Shown: positions 1-8,067 of the stretch, in pieces
Layout of the letters: every line of letters starts with the position of its first letter
Numbering within the stretch: the first letter of the stretch is position 1
Assembly: GCA_016000195.1 (NCBI GenBank)
Contig: JAECRO010000014.1
Coordinates: forward strand, 1 to 37,863
Direction of reading: 5' to 3'
Length of the DNA stretch: 37,863 nucleotides
Source of the DNA: Burkholderiales bacterium
GTDB taxonomy: Bacteria; Pseudomonadota; Gammaproteobacteria; Burkholderiales; Burkholderiaceae_C
Translations under genes and position numbers: made by a program
Notes under the pieces: generated by a model
What the model saw: the letters and a program-made list of their open reading frames with translations, nothing else
Database searches by the model: none
Told to the model about the DNA's origin: nothing

Positions 1-450
1 ATCCCGCGCAAGAATGGTATTCGTCGGACGGTTACCTTCGGATCTCCGCATCGCTCGAACAACAGCACTTTAGCAAGTTCTGCCTCATCGACCCCAACGC
101 CTTGAGCACGTGACATCGCCATGCGTATGGACAGAGCATTGAGGAAGCGCTTTATCAATCGAGGATTTCCAGAGATGCCGATAGCGCTTGTCATAAGCGG
201 GGCGAGGCGATCTGCGGCATCCAAACGCGCAACAAGTTCGTCGGGTAATTTATCGTTCAGCGTTCTAAGGAATTTGAGATCGACGCGCTTTCCTTGCCAT
301 GTCTTGCCCAACTGGGCGCAGATTCCAGCGCGCAAGACTTCCTTCGCCTCGCCTTCCAAACCGCTGTTCTCGATGAACAACAGCATCATGTAGGCACGGA
401 CCTCTTGGGTTCCCAATGGCGGGACACGAATCGGAAACTGAATGAACGCG
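1..450 (-). pseudogene. KAP-family P-loop NTPase, C-terminal part (continues beyond window)
   Basis: The reverse strand here has an open frame without stops across the stretch read by hand. It continues the NTPase broken at 1466: after the junction it reads FIQFPIRVPPL, which matches the KAP motif following the conserved DKxI segment. Further on it reads GNPRLIKRFLNAL, a conserved KAP element in which the NPR-IKRFLN core is diagnostic. No start codon or ribosome site belongs to this part, so it is the separated 3' portion of the split gene. It runs off the left edge, so its end is not visible. Confidence 0.8.
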
Positions 451-1465
451 ATGTGCAACTTTTCAAAGGCTAAAGTTGCCCAATGACAAGAGGGGAGGAG
501 CATGTGCGCCGACTGGCGTATCGTGGGTTTGTCTGCAACCTACGCTAAACGAAGGAGACGCACATGCCCCTCGATGAATTCATTATCCATGTGTACTGCG
601 AAATCTGTGAAGCCTATGCGGCGGTGGCGAACACGCCTTTGCGCCGGCGCGGCTTTGCCCCGGCACTGAGCGACCAGGAGGCGCTGACGCTGGAGGTGGT
701 CGGCGCCTACCTGGGCATGAGCCAGGACAAGCAGATCTGGAGCTACTTTCACGGCCACTGGCGCGCCTGGTTCCCGGGATTGGGCGCACGCTCGACCTTT
801 GTGCGCCAATCGGCCAACCTGTGGGCGATCAAGCAGTGCATGCACCGCTACTGGGTCGGGCGGCGGGGCGCCAGCAAGCGCACCGTTCACCTGGTCGATG
901 GCTTTCCCATGCCGGTTTGCCACTTTCGGCGGGCGCATTTCAGCCAGGTGTTTCGAGGCGAAGCGACGTTTGGCTACTGTGCCTCGAAAACGCAGACCTA
1001 CTACGGCTTCAAGGCCCTGCTGCTCACCAGCGGCGAAGGGGTGATCCAAGACATTGCCCTGTTTGCCGCCCACGTGGACGAGCGCGATGCGCTCGCTGAC
1101 ATGGACTTGTCGGGCATCCAAGGCATGCTGCTGGGCGACAAAGGCTTCATCCGTCCAACTCTCAAGGAGGATTTGGCGCGCCAGAGCATTGATCTGCACA
1201 CGCCGCTGCGCAGCAACATGTTGGATAGCCGGCCGCGCAGCTTCATGCGCCGCGCAGCCCGCGCGCGCCGTCTGGTGGAGACCGTCATAGGCCAGCTTTG
1301 CGAGCGCTTTGAGATCGAGCGCAACCGCGCCCGTGACCTGTGGCATCTCGTCTCGCGCCTGTACCGCAAGGTCGCGGCCCATACGCTGTGTGTCTTGCTC
1401 AACCGTCAACTCGGCCGGCCTTGCCTGCACCTCGATGGCTTGGTTTCATTTTGAAAGTTGCACAT
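451..1465 (+). mobile_element. IS982-family insertion sequence, apparently intact
   Basis: The element is about 1,015 bp long. Its ends are inverted repeats: ATGTGCAACTTT at 451-462 is matched by its reverse complement at 1454-1465, and pairing continues inward with one indel. It is flanked by CGCG at 447-450 and 1466-1469, a likely 4-bp target duplication. Because CGCG is itself a palindrome, the exact boundary is uncertain by a few bases. It carries one transposase gene and has inserted into the KAP NTPase gene. Confidence 0.85.
564..1454 (+). CDS. IS982-family transposase
   Basis: This DDE transposase of 296 residues is close to the usual length for the IS982 family. The family core is visible: VDGFPMPVC with the first catalytic Asp, a middle block ending in LLGDKGF with the second Asp, and a late block RLVETVIGQLCERFEIE supplying the final Glu. 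The start at 564 is supported by AAGGAG about 9 bases upstream. The gene fills the element almost end to end and its stop lies 11 bases inside the right boundary. No frameshift is seen, so the element may still be active. Confidence 0.9.
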   Translation: MPLDEFIIHVYCEICEAYAAVANTPLRRRGFAPALSDQEALTLEVVGAYLGMSQDKQIWSYFHGHWRAWFPGLGARSTFVRQSANLWAIKQCMHRYWVGRRGASKRTVHLVDGFPMPVCHFRRAHFSQVFRGEATFGYCASKTQTYYGFKALLLTSGEGVIQDIALFAAHVDERDALADMDLSGIQGMLLGDKGFIRPTLKEDLARQSIDLHTPLRSNMLDSRPRSFMRRAARARRLVETVIGQLCERFEIERNRARDLWHLVSRLYRKVAAHTLCVLLNRQLGRPCLHLDGLVSF

Positions 1466-2293
1466 CGCGTGAATGAGCTTGTCAAAGTAGTTGGTGACCA
1501 AGTCGTCTTCAACGCCCTGAAAGTGGCGCTTAACTGCATGCTTGATCATCTGGTCGTCCGCGGCAATGACGAAAGCCGTGTGCTTGAGAAACAGAAGCAA
1601 CCTGATGGCTTCCAAAGTGGAGATAGTCGTCTCGGGCAAGCACCGATCAAGATCGTCAATCAGCACCACAAGTGTCACGCCTAATTTTTCAAGCACGCTC
1701 TCAAAACTTTTGCGAAGAGCCTCAATTTCCTTCGGCGGAGACCGCACCTTCTTTGCATTAATCAAACCTTCGGTCGATTTACCTACTTCACCAGTGATTT
1801 CACCGGCTGAATCAAGCTTATCCTGATCGATTTGTCCTGCCAAGACATGCTTGCCAAGTTCCAAAACCTCCCCAAGTAATCCGGTTGGCGGCAGACCTAA
1901 TGCCATGGATGCTGCAGAACCGGCGACGAGCTTGACAGCACGGAACCAGTTGACTCGACCAAGCAAATCTTTGGTTTGTTCGATCCCGGTCTTGCGTTCT
2001 TCTGCCACTTTTGCCAGAGTCGATGCAACGACCTCAATCAAGGCTGCACGGGCATCGTCATACCCTTGGTAAAGCCACGCGTTGAATTCAACGAAGATGT
2101 ACTTGCTCTCCGCTGTTCCATCTTCAAGCTCACTCCGGATCAACTTGATCATCGAAGATTTACCAACGCCCCAAGCGCCTGAAACGCCGATAGAAATCGG
2201 ACGCGACTGCGCCTGTTCAATGATTTCCGCAACGGTAGCAGCTACGCTTCTGAAGTTCAGAAAATCTTGGGCGGTTTCGTTATCGGTCCACAT
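1466..2293 (-). pseudogene. KAP-family P-loop NTPase, N-terminal part (split by IS982-family element)
   Basis: This is the N-terminal 276 residues of a KAP-type NTPase, a family of often membrane-associated ATPases that also occurs in phage-defence operons. The start MWTDNET is typical of the family. Walker A (GAWGVGKSS) lies at about residues 39-47 and Walker B (LVVLIDDLDRC) at about 208-218. A hydrophobic stretch near residues 119-145 sits where KAP proteins often carry a membrane insert. The natural frame runs to DKLIHA and is then interrupted by the IS. The open frame continues to 1406 but reads into the IS end. Removing the IS and one copy of the 4-bp duplication restores the frame into the C-terminal part at 1-450. 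Base composition is lower in GC than in the core genes. The family call is secure; the function of this member is unknown. Confidence 0.85.
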
Positions 2294-2376
2294 TGGTTTT
2301 CCTTAAAACAAGAAAAGCTACTCGACATTAGTCGGGTATAGCGACCGAGTATAGAAGTGACATTCTTCGCTAGCTA

Positions 2377-2826
2377 TTGATCCGGCCCGATGAAGTATCA
2401 ACCGTGCTTATCGGGTTTTCACACACAGGTGGTGCGTACATGGTGCATTACAGGCTTGCACAGCGACGTAGCGAGACGCATTTTTCGGAGGTGCTTCACC
2501 ATAGATTTGCTCGGGTAAATCGCGTCACGCCACGTATGAGCCATCTGCGCGAGGTCAATTGGGCTCGGGGTGTTGTGTGTGACAACCCGATAAGCACGGT
2601 ATCAACTTTGCTGAATTTTCCCACTCTAGGCAACCCTGAAGAGCGGCTCAATGCGGATTTGAAGCAGGAAATAGGCAAGCGCGTGCTGCTGCGCACCAAA
2701 GCCGGGCTACGCGAGGCGGCCAACGAGCACATGGCCATGCTGGAGCGCACCCCGGAGCGGGTTATTGGCTATTTTCAGGACCGCCGGGTGCGCTATGCGG
2801 CTTAATACTTCATCGGGCCGGATCAA
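2377..2826 (+). mobile_element. IS630-family deletion derivative (MITE-like)
   Basis: Perfect 22-bp inverted repeats occupy 2377-2398 and 2805-2826 and begin TTGATCCGGCCC. They are flanked by TA dinucleotides at 2375-2376 and 2827-2828, the target duplication expected of IS630/Tc1-mariner elements. Inside, only the last ~55 codons of an IS630 transposase remain (from NPEERLNADLK to RVRYAA, about 2630-2804). The 5' part of the gene is gone, so the element cannot encode its own transposase. A second small element (2403-2598) has inserted just inside the left repeat. Confidence 0.8.
2403..2598. mobile_element. 196-bp MITE nested in the IS630 derivative
   Basis: Terminal inverted repeats of 25 bp with one mismatch (outer sequence CGTGCTTATCGGGTT) lie at 2403-2427 and 2574-2598. 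They are flanked by an exact 8-bp direct repeat GTATCAAC at 2395-2402 and 2599-2606, a clear target duplication. No credible ORF lies inside. An 8-bp duplication excludes mobilisation by the IS630 host element and implies a different transposase family, not visible here. Confidence 0.75.
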
Positions 2827-3302
2827 TAGTCATTCGCGTTGAACGTGCTGTTCTCGATCCCGCCATGCCGAGTGTTCATACAGTAGAAAACCAGGGTTTT
2901 CTTGGCCGAGGCGATTGACTCTGCCCCAGACATCCAACTAGCCATCAATGAACTGGAATAGTGTCTCCACACGGCCGTAGCCACAGCCACGTTCACGTCA
3001 TGTCCAAGTTCATGGAGCGCGATTTGCACGTTGACCGCTTGCTTGCGTTGTATGGCATCAAAGGAAGTTCTGCTGTCCACACACGAATCGCTGCATTTAT
3101 CAATGAGGCTGGACAAATTCGACCTCAAATCACTGACATCCTGCTGCATCAATCGGTCGTAGTCTGGGCTTCCAAATTCTCGACCAACTGGGGCTATGTT
3201 CAGCCAATTTCCGTCCTCGGCAGATTGCCAGAAAAATCGGGAGTGATGAAACTTTGAATGAAAAATTTGGCTTACGCTGCGTTTTCGTTTTCTACTGTTC
3301 AC
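2823..3302 (-). CDS. Hypothetical protein, probable operon partner of the KAP NTPase
   Basis: This frame of about 159 residues starts with GTG at 3302. A strong Shine-Dalgarno sequence (AAAGGAG) ends 7 bases upstream of the GTG, which favours a real gene. No family is recognised. The middle (about residues 45-110) looks helical and polar, and it contains HELGH, which fits the zincin pattern HExxH but could be chance. The last codon and stop (TAT TGA) are created by the IS630 derivative. Without the insertion the frame would end one residue earlier at a TAG formed with the TA target site. The KAP NTPase would then begin about 80 bases downstream, so the two probably formed one transcription unit. 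Confidence 0.5.
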   Translation of the reverse strand: MNSRKRKRSVSQIFHSKFHHSRFFWQSAEDGNWLNIAPVGREFGSPDYDRLMQQDVSDLRSNLSSLIDKCSDSCVDSRTSFDAIQRKQAVNVQIALHELGHDVNVAVATAVWRHYSSSLMASWMSGAESIASAKKTLVFYCMNTRHGGIENSTFNANDY

Positions 3303-3429
3303 TTTCAGACTCCTTTGAAGATTTTGCTCAGGTTATCGCCTTCTGCGTAAGCCTGCCTGATGCAAATCGTACTGGAACTGCATGCCTACCCATAGACATC
3401 GAGCCTGATCACCCTAGCCATGAAAGCCT

Positions 3430-3775
3430 GGACCGGCTCGGCTATGTTCGGGTTGCCCCCGGCATCTGCAAGGCCAGGCGCGCAGCATGGAGCTTGACCG
3501 CCTTGCAGCTCGAAGTGAGCACGCCATAGTGGCGAATGCGTTTGAGACCGCTGAGCGGCCCATGCCGCAGGAAGCGGCGCACGAACTCCACGCCGGACAT
3601 CCGCACGGTGCGTTTTCCCCCCATGATCATTGACGTGGACCCTGAAGGCGACTTCGCTGTGGCCGACCGATGAGATGCGTGCATTGCTGATGGCCGTGCG
3701 GTGCGTGTATCAGGTAGTCCAGCACCGGTTCACCAAAGGGCGTCTTGGCATACGCGACCCAGTCACCAAACCTCA
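3430..3775 (-). pseudogene. IS91-family transposase remnant
   Basis: Two frames of the reverse strand match an IS91-type (Y2) transposase C-terminal region. Near 3770-3730 one reads WVAYAKTPFGEPVLDYL, and near 3610-3440 the other reads VRMSGVEFVRRFLRHG followed by GLKRIRHYGVL. A frameshift and small deletions separate the two blocks. Neither the N-terminal zinc-finger region nor the catalytic tyrosine region is present. No start or element ends could be found. Confidence 0.65.
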
Positions 3776-3858
3776 GTAGATTCCGCAAAGCATGGTCAAG
3801 GTGCCATGCCTAGCCGTACGTTACTAAAGACACCTTGTTGTCAGCCGACCACAAAAAT

Positions 3859-3898
3859 CCGACGGACTTTGTTTTCGCCCGACGGACTTTGTTTTCGA
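3859..3898 (+). repeat. Tandem 20-bp repeat pair, candidate transposase-binding sites
   Basis: Two adjacent copies of a 20-bp unit (CCGACGGACTTTGTTTTCG plus one base) occupy 3859-3878 and 3879-3898. Their core ACGGACTTTGTTTT resembles ACGGAGTTTATTTT in the pair at 4041-4080, in the same orientation. The stretch 3776-4040 otherwise contains no gene I can support. Confidence 0.7.
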
Positions 3899-4040
3899 GC
3901 AAAAGCTCCGCCATGACCGTGCATGTTCCCGCCGTAAGGCATTGCTGCTTTTCCTGCATCGGTCACACGGCCGGAATCAGCGATCACGCCCGGCTGGAAT
4001 ACTCCCTCAAAACACCCGGCGACAGAACCCCATGAAAAAT

Positions 4041-4080
4041 TTACAGAGTTTATTTTTACATTACGGAGTTTATTTTTACG
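4041..4080 (+). repeat. Tandem 20-bp repeat pair just downstream of glmS
   Basis: Copies TTACAGAGTTTATTTTTACA (4041-4060) and TTACGGAGTTTATTTTTACG (4061-4080) differ at two positions. They end 36 bases from the glmS stop codon. Together with 3859-3898 they give four related sites, a layout like the ends of transposons that use TnsB or IstA-type transposases. No defined TGT terminus was found, so the element type stays open. Confidence 0.65.
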
Positions 4081-4116
4081 ATCAATGTATCTTCAAAATG
4101 CCCGCACGCACGCGCC

Positions 4117-5973
4117 TCACTCCACCGTCACGCTCTTGGCCAGGTTGCGCGGCTTGTCCACGTCCGTTCCCCTTGCGCAGGCGGTGTGGTAGGCGAGCAA
4201 TTGCAGCGGCACGACGTGCAGCAGCGGGCTTAACGCGCCGTAATGCTCAGGCATGCGGATGACGTGGACGCCTTCGCTGCTGTCGATGCGGCTGTCGGCG
4301 TCGGCCAGTACGTACAGCACGCCGCCCCGGGCGCGCACTTCCTGCATGTTGCTCTTGAGCTTTTCGAGCAGCGCGTCGTGCGGCGCCACCGTGACCACCG
4401 GCATGGCGCTGGTCACGAGGGCCAGCGGGCCGTGCTTGAGTTCGCCGGCCGGATAGGCCTCGGCATGGATGTAGCTGATTTCCTTGAGCTTGAGCGCGCC
4501 TTCGAGCGCAATCGGGTAATGCATGCCGCGCCCGAGGAACAGCGCGTTTTCCTTTTTCGCAAAATCCTCGGACCAGCTGATGACCTGCGGCTCCAGCGCC
4601 AGCACGGCCTGCAGCGCGGCGGGCAGGTGGCGCAGGGCCTTGAGGTGGGCGGCTTCTTCAGCCTCGCTCAGACGGCCCTTGGACTGGGCCAGCGCCAGCG
4701 TCAGCAAAAACAAGCCGGCCAGCTGGGTGGTGAAGGCTTTCGTCGAGGCCACGCCGATCTCGACCCCGGCGCGCGTGATGTAGGCCAGCTTGCATTCGCG
4801 CACCATGGCCGAAGTCGCCACGTTGCAGATGGTCAGCGTCTGTGTCATGCCCAGGGACTGCGCATGGCGCAGCGCGGCCAGCGTGTCGGCGGTTTCGCCG
4901 CTCTGCGTGATGGTGACGACCAGCGTGCGCGGGTTGGGCACCGAGGTGCGGTAGCGGTATTCGCTGGCCACTTCGACCTGCGTCGAAATGCCGGCAATCG
5001 ACTCCAGCCAGTATTTGGCCGTGCAGCCGCTGTAGTAGCTGGTGCCGCAGGCCAGGATCAGCACCGAGTCGATGTCCTTGAAGGTGCGGTAAGCCCCGTC
5101 GCCGAACAGCTCGGGCACGATGCCGGTGACGCCTTCGAGCGTGTCGGCAATGGCGCGCGGCTGCTCGAAAATTTCCTTTTGCATGTAGTGGCGGTAGGGG
5201 CCGAGTTCGGCGGCGCCGCTGTGGGCGTGGACGGTCTTGACTTCGCGCTCCACCCTTTTGTGGTGGCGGTCAAACACCCAGTATTTGCCCAGTTGCAGGT
5301 CCACCATGTCGCCTTCTTCAAGGTAAACGATCTGGTCGGTGACGCCGGCCAGCGCCATCGCGTCGCTGGCCAGGAAGGTTTCAACGTGGTCGGTCTTCAC
5401 GCCCACGCCCAGGATCAGCGGCGAGCCGGCGCGGGCGCCGACGACGCGGTGCGGCTCGTCCTTGCTAAAAGCGGCAATCGCATAGGCGCCATGCAGCTGC
5501 GCCACGGTGGCCTTGAGCGCGTCGAACAGGTCGCCGTCGTACAGGCTGTCCATCAGATGCACGATGACTTCGGTGTCGGTCTGGCTCTCGAACACATAGC
5601 CCTTGGCCTGCAGCATGGCGCGCAACTCGTCGTGGTTTTCAATGATGCCGTTGTGCACCAGCGCCACCCGGCCCGGACGCGACGCGCTGTCCGCGCCGCT
5701 GCCGTGGCTGAAATGCGGATGCGCGTTATGCACCGCCGGCGCGCCGTGGGTGGCCCAGCGGGTGTGGGCAATGCCGGTGCTGCCCTCAAGATGCTCGCTG
5801 CTGACCTGGTGCTGCAGCTCGGCCACGCGGGACGTGCTGCGCGCCCGCTTCAGGCCGTCGGCATACACCGCCACACCGCAGGAGTCATAACCCCGGTATT
5901 CGAGCCGCTGCAGGCCCTGCACCAGGATGGGAACAATGTTTCGGGTGGAAACCGCTGCAACGATGCCGCACAT
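4117..5973 (-). CDS. glmS: Glutamine--fructose-6-phosphate aminotransferase (isomerizing)
   Basis: GlmS makes glucosamine-6-phosphate from fructose-6-phosphate and glutamine, the first step toward UDP-GlcNAc for peptidoglycan and LPS. The 618 residues match the usual length (about 610). The sequence begins MCGIVAA, so Cys2 is the N-terminal nucleophile of the glutaminase domain (to about residue 230). Two SIS sugar-isomerase domains follow (about 295-425 and 465-605), and the protein ends NLAKSVTVE, a conserved GlmS tail. AAGGAG lies about 9 bases before the ATG at 5973. No glmS ribozyme is expected in this group and none is evident. The gene diverges from an Lrp-type regulator. Its downstream side is an accessory patch, which fits the known role of the glmS 3' end as a Tn7 target. 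Confidence 0.97.
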   Translation of the reverse strand: MCGIVAAVSTRNIVPILVQGLQRLEYRGYDSCGVAVYADGLKRARSTSRVAELQHQVSSEHLEGSTGIAHTRWATHGAPAVHNAHPHFSHGSGADSASRPGRVALVHNGIIENHDELRAMLQAKGYVFESQTDTEVIVHLMDSLYDGDLFDALKATVAQLHGAYAIAAFSKDEPHRVVGARAGSPLILGVGVKTDHVETFLASDAMALAGVTDQIVYLEEGDMVDLQLGKYWVFDRHHKRVEREVKTVHAHSGAAELGPYRHYMQKEIFEQPRAIADTLEGVTGIVPELFGDGAYRTFKDIDSVLILACGTSYYSGCTAKYWLESIAGISTQVEVASEYRYRTSVPNPRTLVVTITQSGETADTLAALRHAQSLGMTQTLTICNVATSAMVRECKLAYITRAGVEIGVASTKAFTTQLAGLFLLTLALAQSKGRLSEAEEAAHLKALRHLPAALQAVLALEPQVISWSEDFAKKENALFLGRGMHYPIALEGALKLKEISYIHAEAYPAGELKHGPLALVTSAMPVVTVAPHDALLEKLKSNMQEVRARGGVLYVLADADSRIDSSEGVHVIRMPEHYGALSPLLHVVPLQLLAYHTACARGTDVDKPRNLAKSVTVE

Positions 5974-6110
5974 AAAAAGAACTCCTTGAAAAAATGGTTT
6001 GCCGATGCTACGGTTTAGCCATTTTTTAAGGTGATTGATTTTTTGCTATTTTTGGAATTTAATTTCATGCTTATTTATTTATAAAATTTAATTTCACAAG
6101 TACATATTTA
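5974..6110. promoter_or_regulatory. AT-rich divergent promoter region glmS / Lrp-type regulator
   Basis: This 137-bp region is strikingly AT-rich against its surroundings. The word AATTTAATTTCA occurs twice in direct orientation, near 6057 and 6086, on either side of a run of TTATTTATTTATAAA. Lrp-family proteins commonly bind AT-rich direct or inverted sites next to their own gene, so these are candidate autoregulatory sites. That assignment is inference. Confidence 0.45.
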
Positions 6111-6596
6111 ATGGAACAAAATTACGCAGACGCTACCGACATCAGCTTGCTTGAGTTGCTGCAGACCGATGCCAGCCTGAGCAACCAGAGCCTGGCCGAG
6201 CGGGTCCATATCTCGCCGCCAACCTGTTTGCGCCGCATCAAGCGGCTGCGGGAAGCGGGCCTGATCGAGCGTGAAATTGCCGTGCTGAGCCCGGACAAGC
6301 TCGCCGCCGTGCTGGGCTACGGCCTGACCGCGCTGGTCGAAATCTCGCTGGACCGGCAGGGCGCCGAGTGGCTGGAGGCGTTCGAGGCACGGGTGATGCC
6401 GGACGACGCGGTGCAGCAGTGCTACCAGGTGTCGCCGGGGCCGGATTTCATGCTGGTGGTGCATGTGGCGGACATGCGGGCTTACCTGGCGCTGGCGCAG
6501 CGGCTGTTTACCAGCGATGCGAACGTGCGCAATGTAAAGGCGTTCTTCAGCATCAAGCGCGCTAAATTTCAGCCAAAAGTGCTGCTGGCGCAATGA
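6111..6596 (+). CDS. Lrp/AsnC family transcriptional regulator
   Basis: This 161-residue protein has the standard Lrp/AsnC layout and length. The N-terminal winged helix (about residues 10-60) includes ISPPTCLRRIKRL, whose S-P-x-T-x-x-R-x-x-R-L pattern is the recognition helix signature. The C-terminal RAM/AsnC ligand domain (about 70-155) includes CYQVSPGPDFMLVVHVAD, matching the family G-x-x-D-Y/F block. It is transcribed away from glmS from an AT-rich intergenic region and may regulate itself and possibly glmS. The ligand cannot be told from sequence, though an amino acid is usual for the family. No good Shine-Dalgarno precedes the ATG. Confidence 0.9.
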   Translation: MEQNYADATDISLLELLQTDASLSNQSLAERVHISPPTCLRRIKRLREAGLIEREIAVLSPDKLAAVLGYGLTALVEISLDRQGAEWLEAFEARVMPDDAVQQCYQVSPGPDFMLVVHVADMRAYLALAQRLFTSDANVRNVKAFFSIKRAKFQPKVLLAQ

Positions 6597-6599
6597 ATA

Positions 6600-6632
6600 C
6601 GTGCGCGGCCAGCTATTAAATTGATAGTACCG
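6600..6632. repeat. Partial copy of the Comamonadaceae-type dispersed intergenic repeat
   Basis: The segment GCGCGGCCAGCTATTAAATTGATAG, just after the Lrp-type gene, is a short half-copy of the dispersed AATAGCTGCTTGCGC repeat seen in full at other intergenic positions here. Confidence 0.45.
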
Positions 6633-6915
6633 CCGGATTCTGCCGGGCTGGGCCGGCCGGGACTTGGCCCCAAGGCGGGCGCAACCTTGAAAAGCCCGGT
6701 CGTGACGAAAACAAGACCTGGCTCAGTCCGGCTCGGCTCAGTTCATTGATCAGGTCGATGTACTGCTGCATGCCAGCCTCCTGCGAGGTGCCCTTGAGCT
6801 TGCTCCAGGCGTCCCACTCCAGTCCCTCCAGTCCGGGGCGGCTTTGCACAGGAAACGATTTGATGGTCACACGCGTTGCGACACCGGAAGCTGGCAAAAA
6901 ATCCGTCCGGGCCAA
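6616..6915 (-). pseudogene. Acyl-CoA-binding protein (ACBP) C-terminal remnant
   Basis: On the reverse strand about 6745-6835 the frame reads WDAWSKLKGTSQEAGMQQYI, the conserved helix-3/4 region of acyl-CoA-binding proteins (family pattern W-x-A-W-x-x-L-K-G-x-S-x-x-x-A-M-x-x-Y-I). The preceding VTIKSFPV-QSRPG segment is a degraded counterpart of the family G-D-x-x-x-x-R-P-G block. The N-terminal helices and any normal start are absent, and the tail after INELSRA is not ACBP-like. This is a broken remnant, not a functional gene. Confidence 0.6.
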
Positions 6916-6944
6916 GGGTGGCGGGCGATTCGGCCGCGCTGGCG

Positions 6945-7109
6945 CTGATGCCTGACGACTCGAAAACCCGGCTCAAGGGCAAGTCCTGCGGCATCAAGAA
7001 AGTCGCCTGGCGCCCGGAGCCGCAGCGCATCATCGACGAGTTCATGCCCGGGTTTGCCCGGCTGGCCATGGTGACGCTGACGCTGATGCTGCCGCGGGAC
7101 GAGGAATAA
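6945..7109 (+). pseudogene. C-terminal fragment of an unidentified protein
   Basis: The forward frame ending at the TAA at 7107-7109 reads from about LMPDDSKTRLKGKSCGIKKV to LMLPRDEE with strong GC3, as in real local genes. It has no credible start or ribosome site, and it begins abruptly next to the ACBP remnant. It is probably the 3' end of a truncated gene. I do not recognise the family. Confidence 0.35.
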
Positions 7110-7153
7110 GGCCCGGCGGCGCGGCAGGCAGGCCTTCCGCCGGCAAATTTTTA

Positions 7154-7213
7154 ATCAAATCGCCGTTTTGCGCTTTACCCACGGGCGCAAGCAGCTATAT
7201 TTTTAATAGCATC
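7154..7213 (-). repeat. Dispersed intergenic repeat, full-length copy
   Basis: The copy runs from ATCAAATCGCC to AATAGCATC through GGGCGCAAGCAGCTATAT. It is the reverse complement of the copy at 31698-31755. It lies immediately downstream of coaX and overlaps its stop codon. Confidence 0.7.
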
Positions 7214-7979
7214 AGGATTTAAACCGCCGCGCGGCGATCTCCAGCAGGCCGTCAAAAATCAGGCCCTCCACGAGTTCGAACCTGACCGTCATGCTGGGCG
7301 CGACCTTCCAGCCGGCGCCGCCGGTCATGATGCATTCGGGCGCTTCGCCGCAATGGCGGGTGATGTTGTCCACCATGCGCTGCACCGCGCCGGCAATGGC
7401 AAACGTGCCGCCGCTGGTCAGCGCGTCGCTGGTGTTGGTGGGGAAATCCCGCACTTCGCCGGTCGGGACGTGCAGGCCGGCGGTGCCCGATTCGAGCGCG
7501 CGCAGCATGATGCCGTGGCCGGGCAGGATGATGCCGCCCAGGAACTTGCCCGACGCGTCAATCGCCTCGACCGTGACCGCCGTTCCGACCATCACGACCA
7601 GGCAGGGCTTGTGGATGCCGCGCGCCAGCAGCCGGTGATAGGCGCCGATCATGGCCACCCAGCGGTCGGCCCCGAGCCGCGCCGGATGGTCGTAGCCATT
7701 GGTCAGGCCGGCCTCCTGCGGGCTGGAGTGGACCCAGCGCGGCAGCACTTCCCAGATTTCCATCTGTTCGGCCAGCCGCCGCTTGATGGCGTCGCCGGCC
7801 ACGACACAGCCCAGGATCGCCGAGGGCTCGGGCATGCCCTGCCAGTCATTTTCGGCCAGCCGGTCGATGTTCTCCAGAAACACCGCGCCATGGGCCAGCA
7901 GTTTGGCGCCCACCACCGGGGCGTCGTACTGGGCCCATTTCAGGCGGGTGTTACCCACGTCAAGCGCTAGAAAAGTCAT
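7212..7979 (-). CDS. coaX: Type III pantothenate kinase
   Basis: CoaX phosphorylates pantothenate, the first step of coenzyme A synthesis, and is an ASKHA-fold enzyme insensitive to CoA feedback. The length of 255 residues is normal. Motifs in order are the phosphate-1 loop DVGNTRLKW (residues 7-15), the substrate-site GADRW (103-107), the phosphate-2 motif GTAVT (132-136) and the GGIILPG loop (148-154). The ATG at 7979 begins [10 protein letters not shown], which leaves the usual short lead before the first motif. In many betaproteobacteria birA precedes coaX; here the upstream neighbour is a LuxR-type regulator instead, so the gene stands alone. Confidence 0.95.
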   Translation of the reverse strand: MTFLALDVGNTRLKWAQYDAPVVGAKLLAHGAVFLENIDRLAENDWQGMPEPSAILGCVVAGDAIKRRLAEQMEIWEVLPRWVHSSPQEAGLTNGYDHPARLGADRWVAMIGAYHRLLARGIHKPCLVVMVGTAVTVEAIDASGKFLGGIILPGHGIMLRALESGTAGLHVPTGEVRDFPTNTSDALTSGGTFAIAGAVQRMVDNITRHCGEAPECIMTGGAGWKVAPSMTVRFELVEGLIFDGLLEIAARRFKS

Positions 7980-8067
7980 GGGGCTGAATTATGAACAGAT
8001 TTGCAGCACACCTGACATTTGATACAGGGGGGTGTTTTCCCGTAGTGGCGCGCCCCGCCGCGACCGG

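Noticed and set aside
2377..2805. 142-codon frame across the IS630 derivative
   Set aside because: It is a chance fusion of the left repeat, the nested MITE and the transposase tail, starting with TTG inside the repeat.
2961..3257. 98-codon forward frame
   Set aside because: Antisense to the 2823-3302 gene, which has a far better ribosome site.
3254..3529. 91-codon forward frame
   Set aside because: It overlaps the start of the better supported 2823-3302 gene and the IS91 remnant, with no ribosome site or recognisable product.
4081..4116. Exact Tn7-type terminus (TGT) and 5-bp duplication next to glmS
   Set aside because: No TGT start was found at the expected distance, so only the repeated sites are reported and the element type is left open.
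4243..6018. 591-codon forward open frame opposite glmS
   Set aside because: It is the antisense shadow of glmS, open only because of GC-rich codon use; the Val/Gly/Gln/Arg-rich product matches no family and it lacks a ribosome site.
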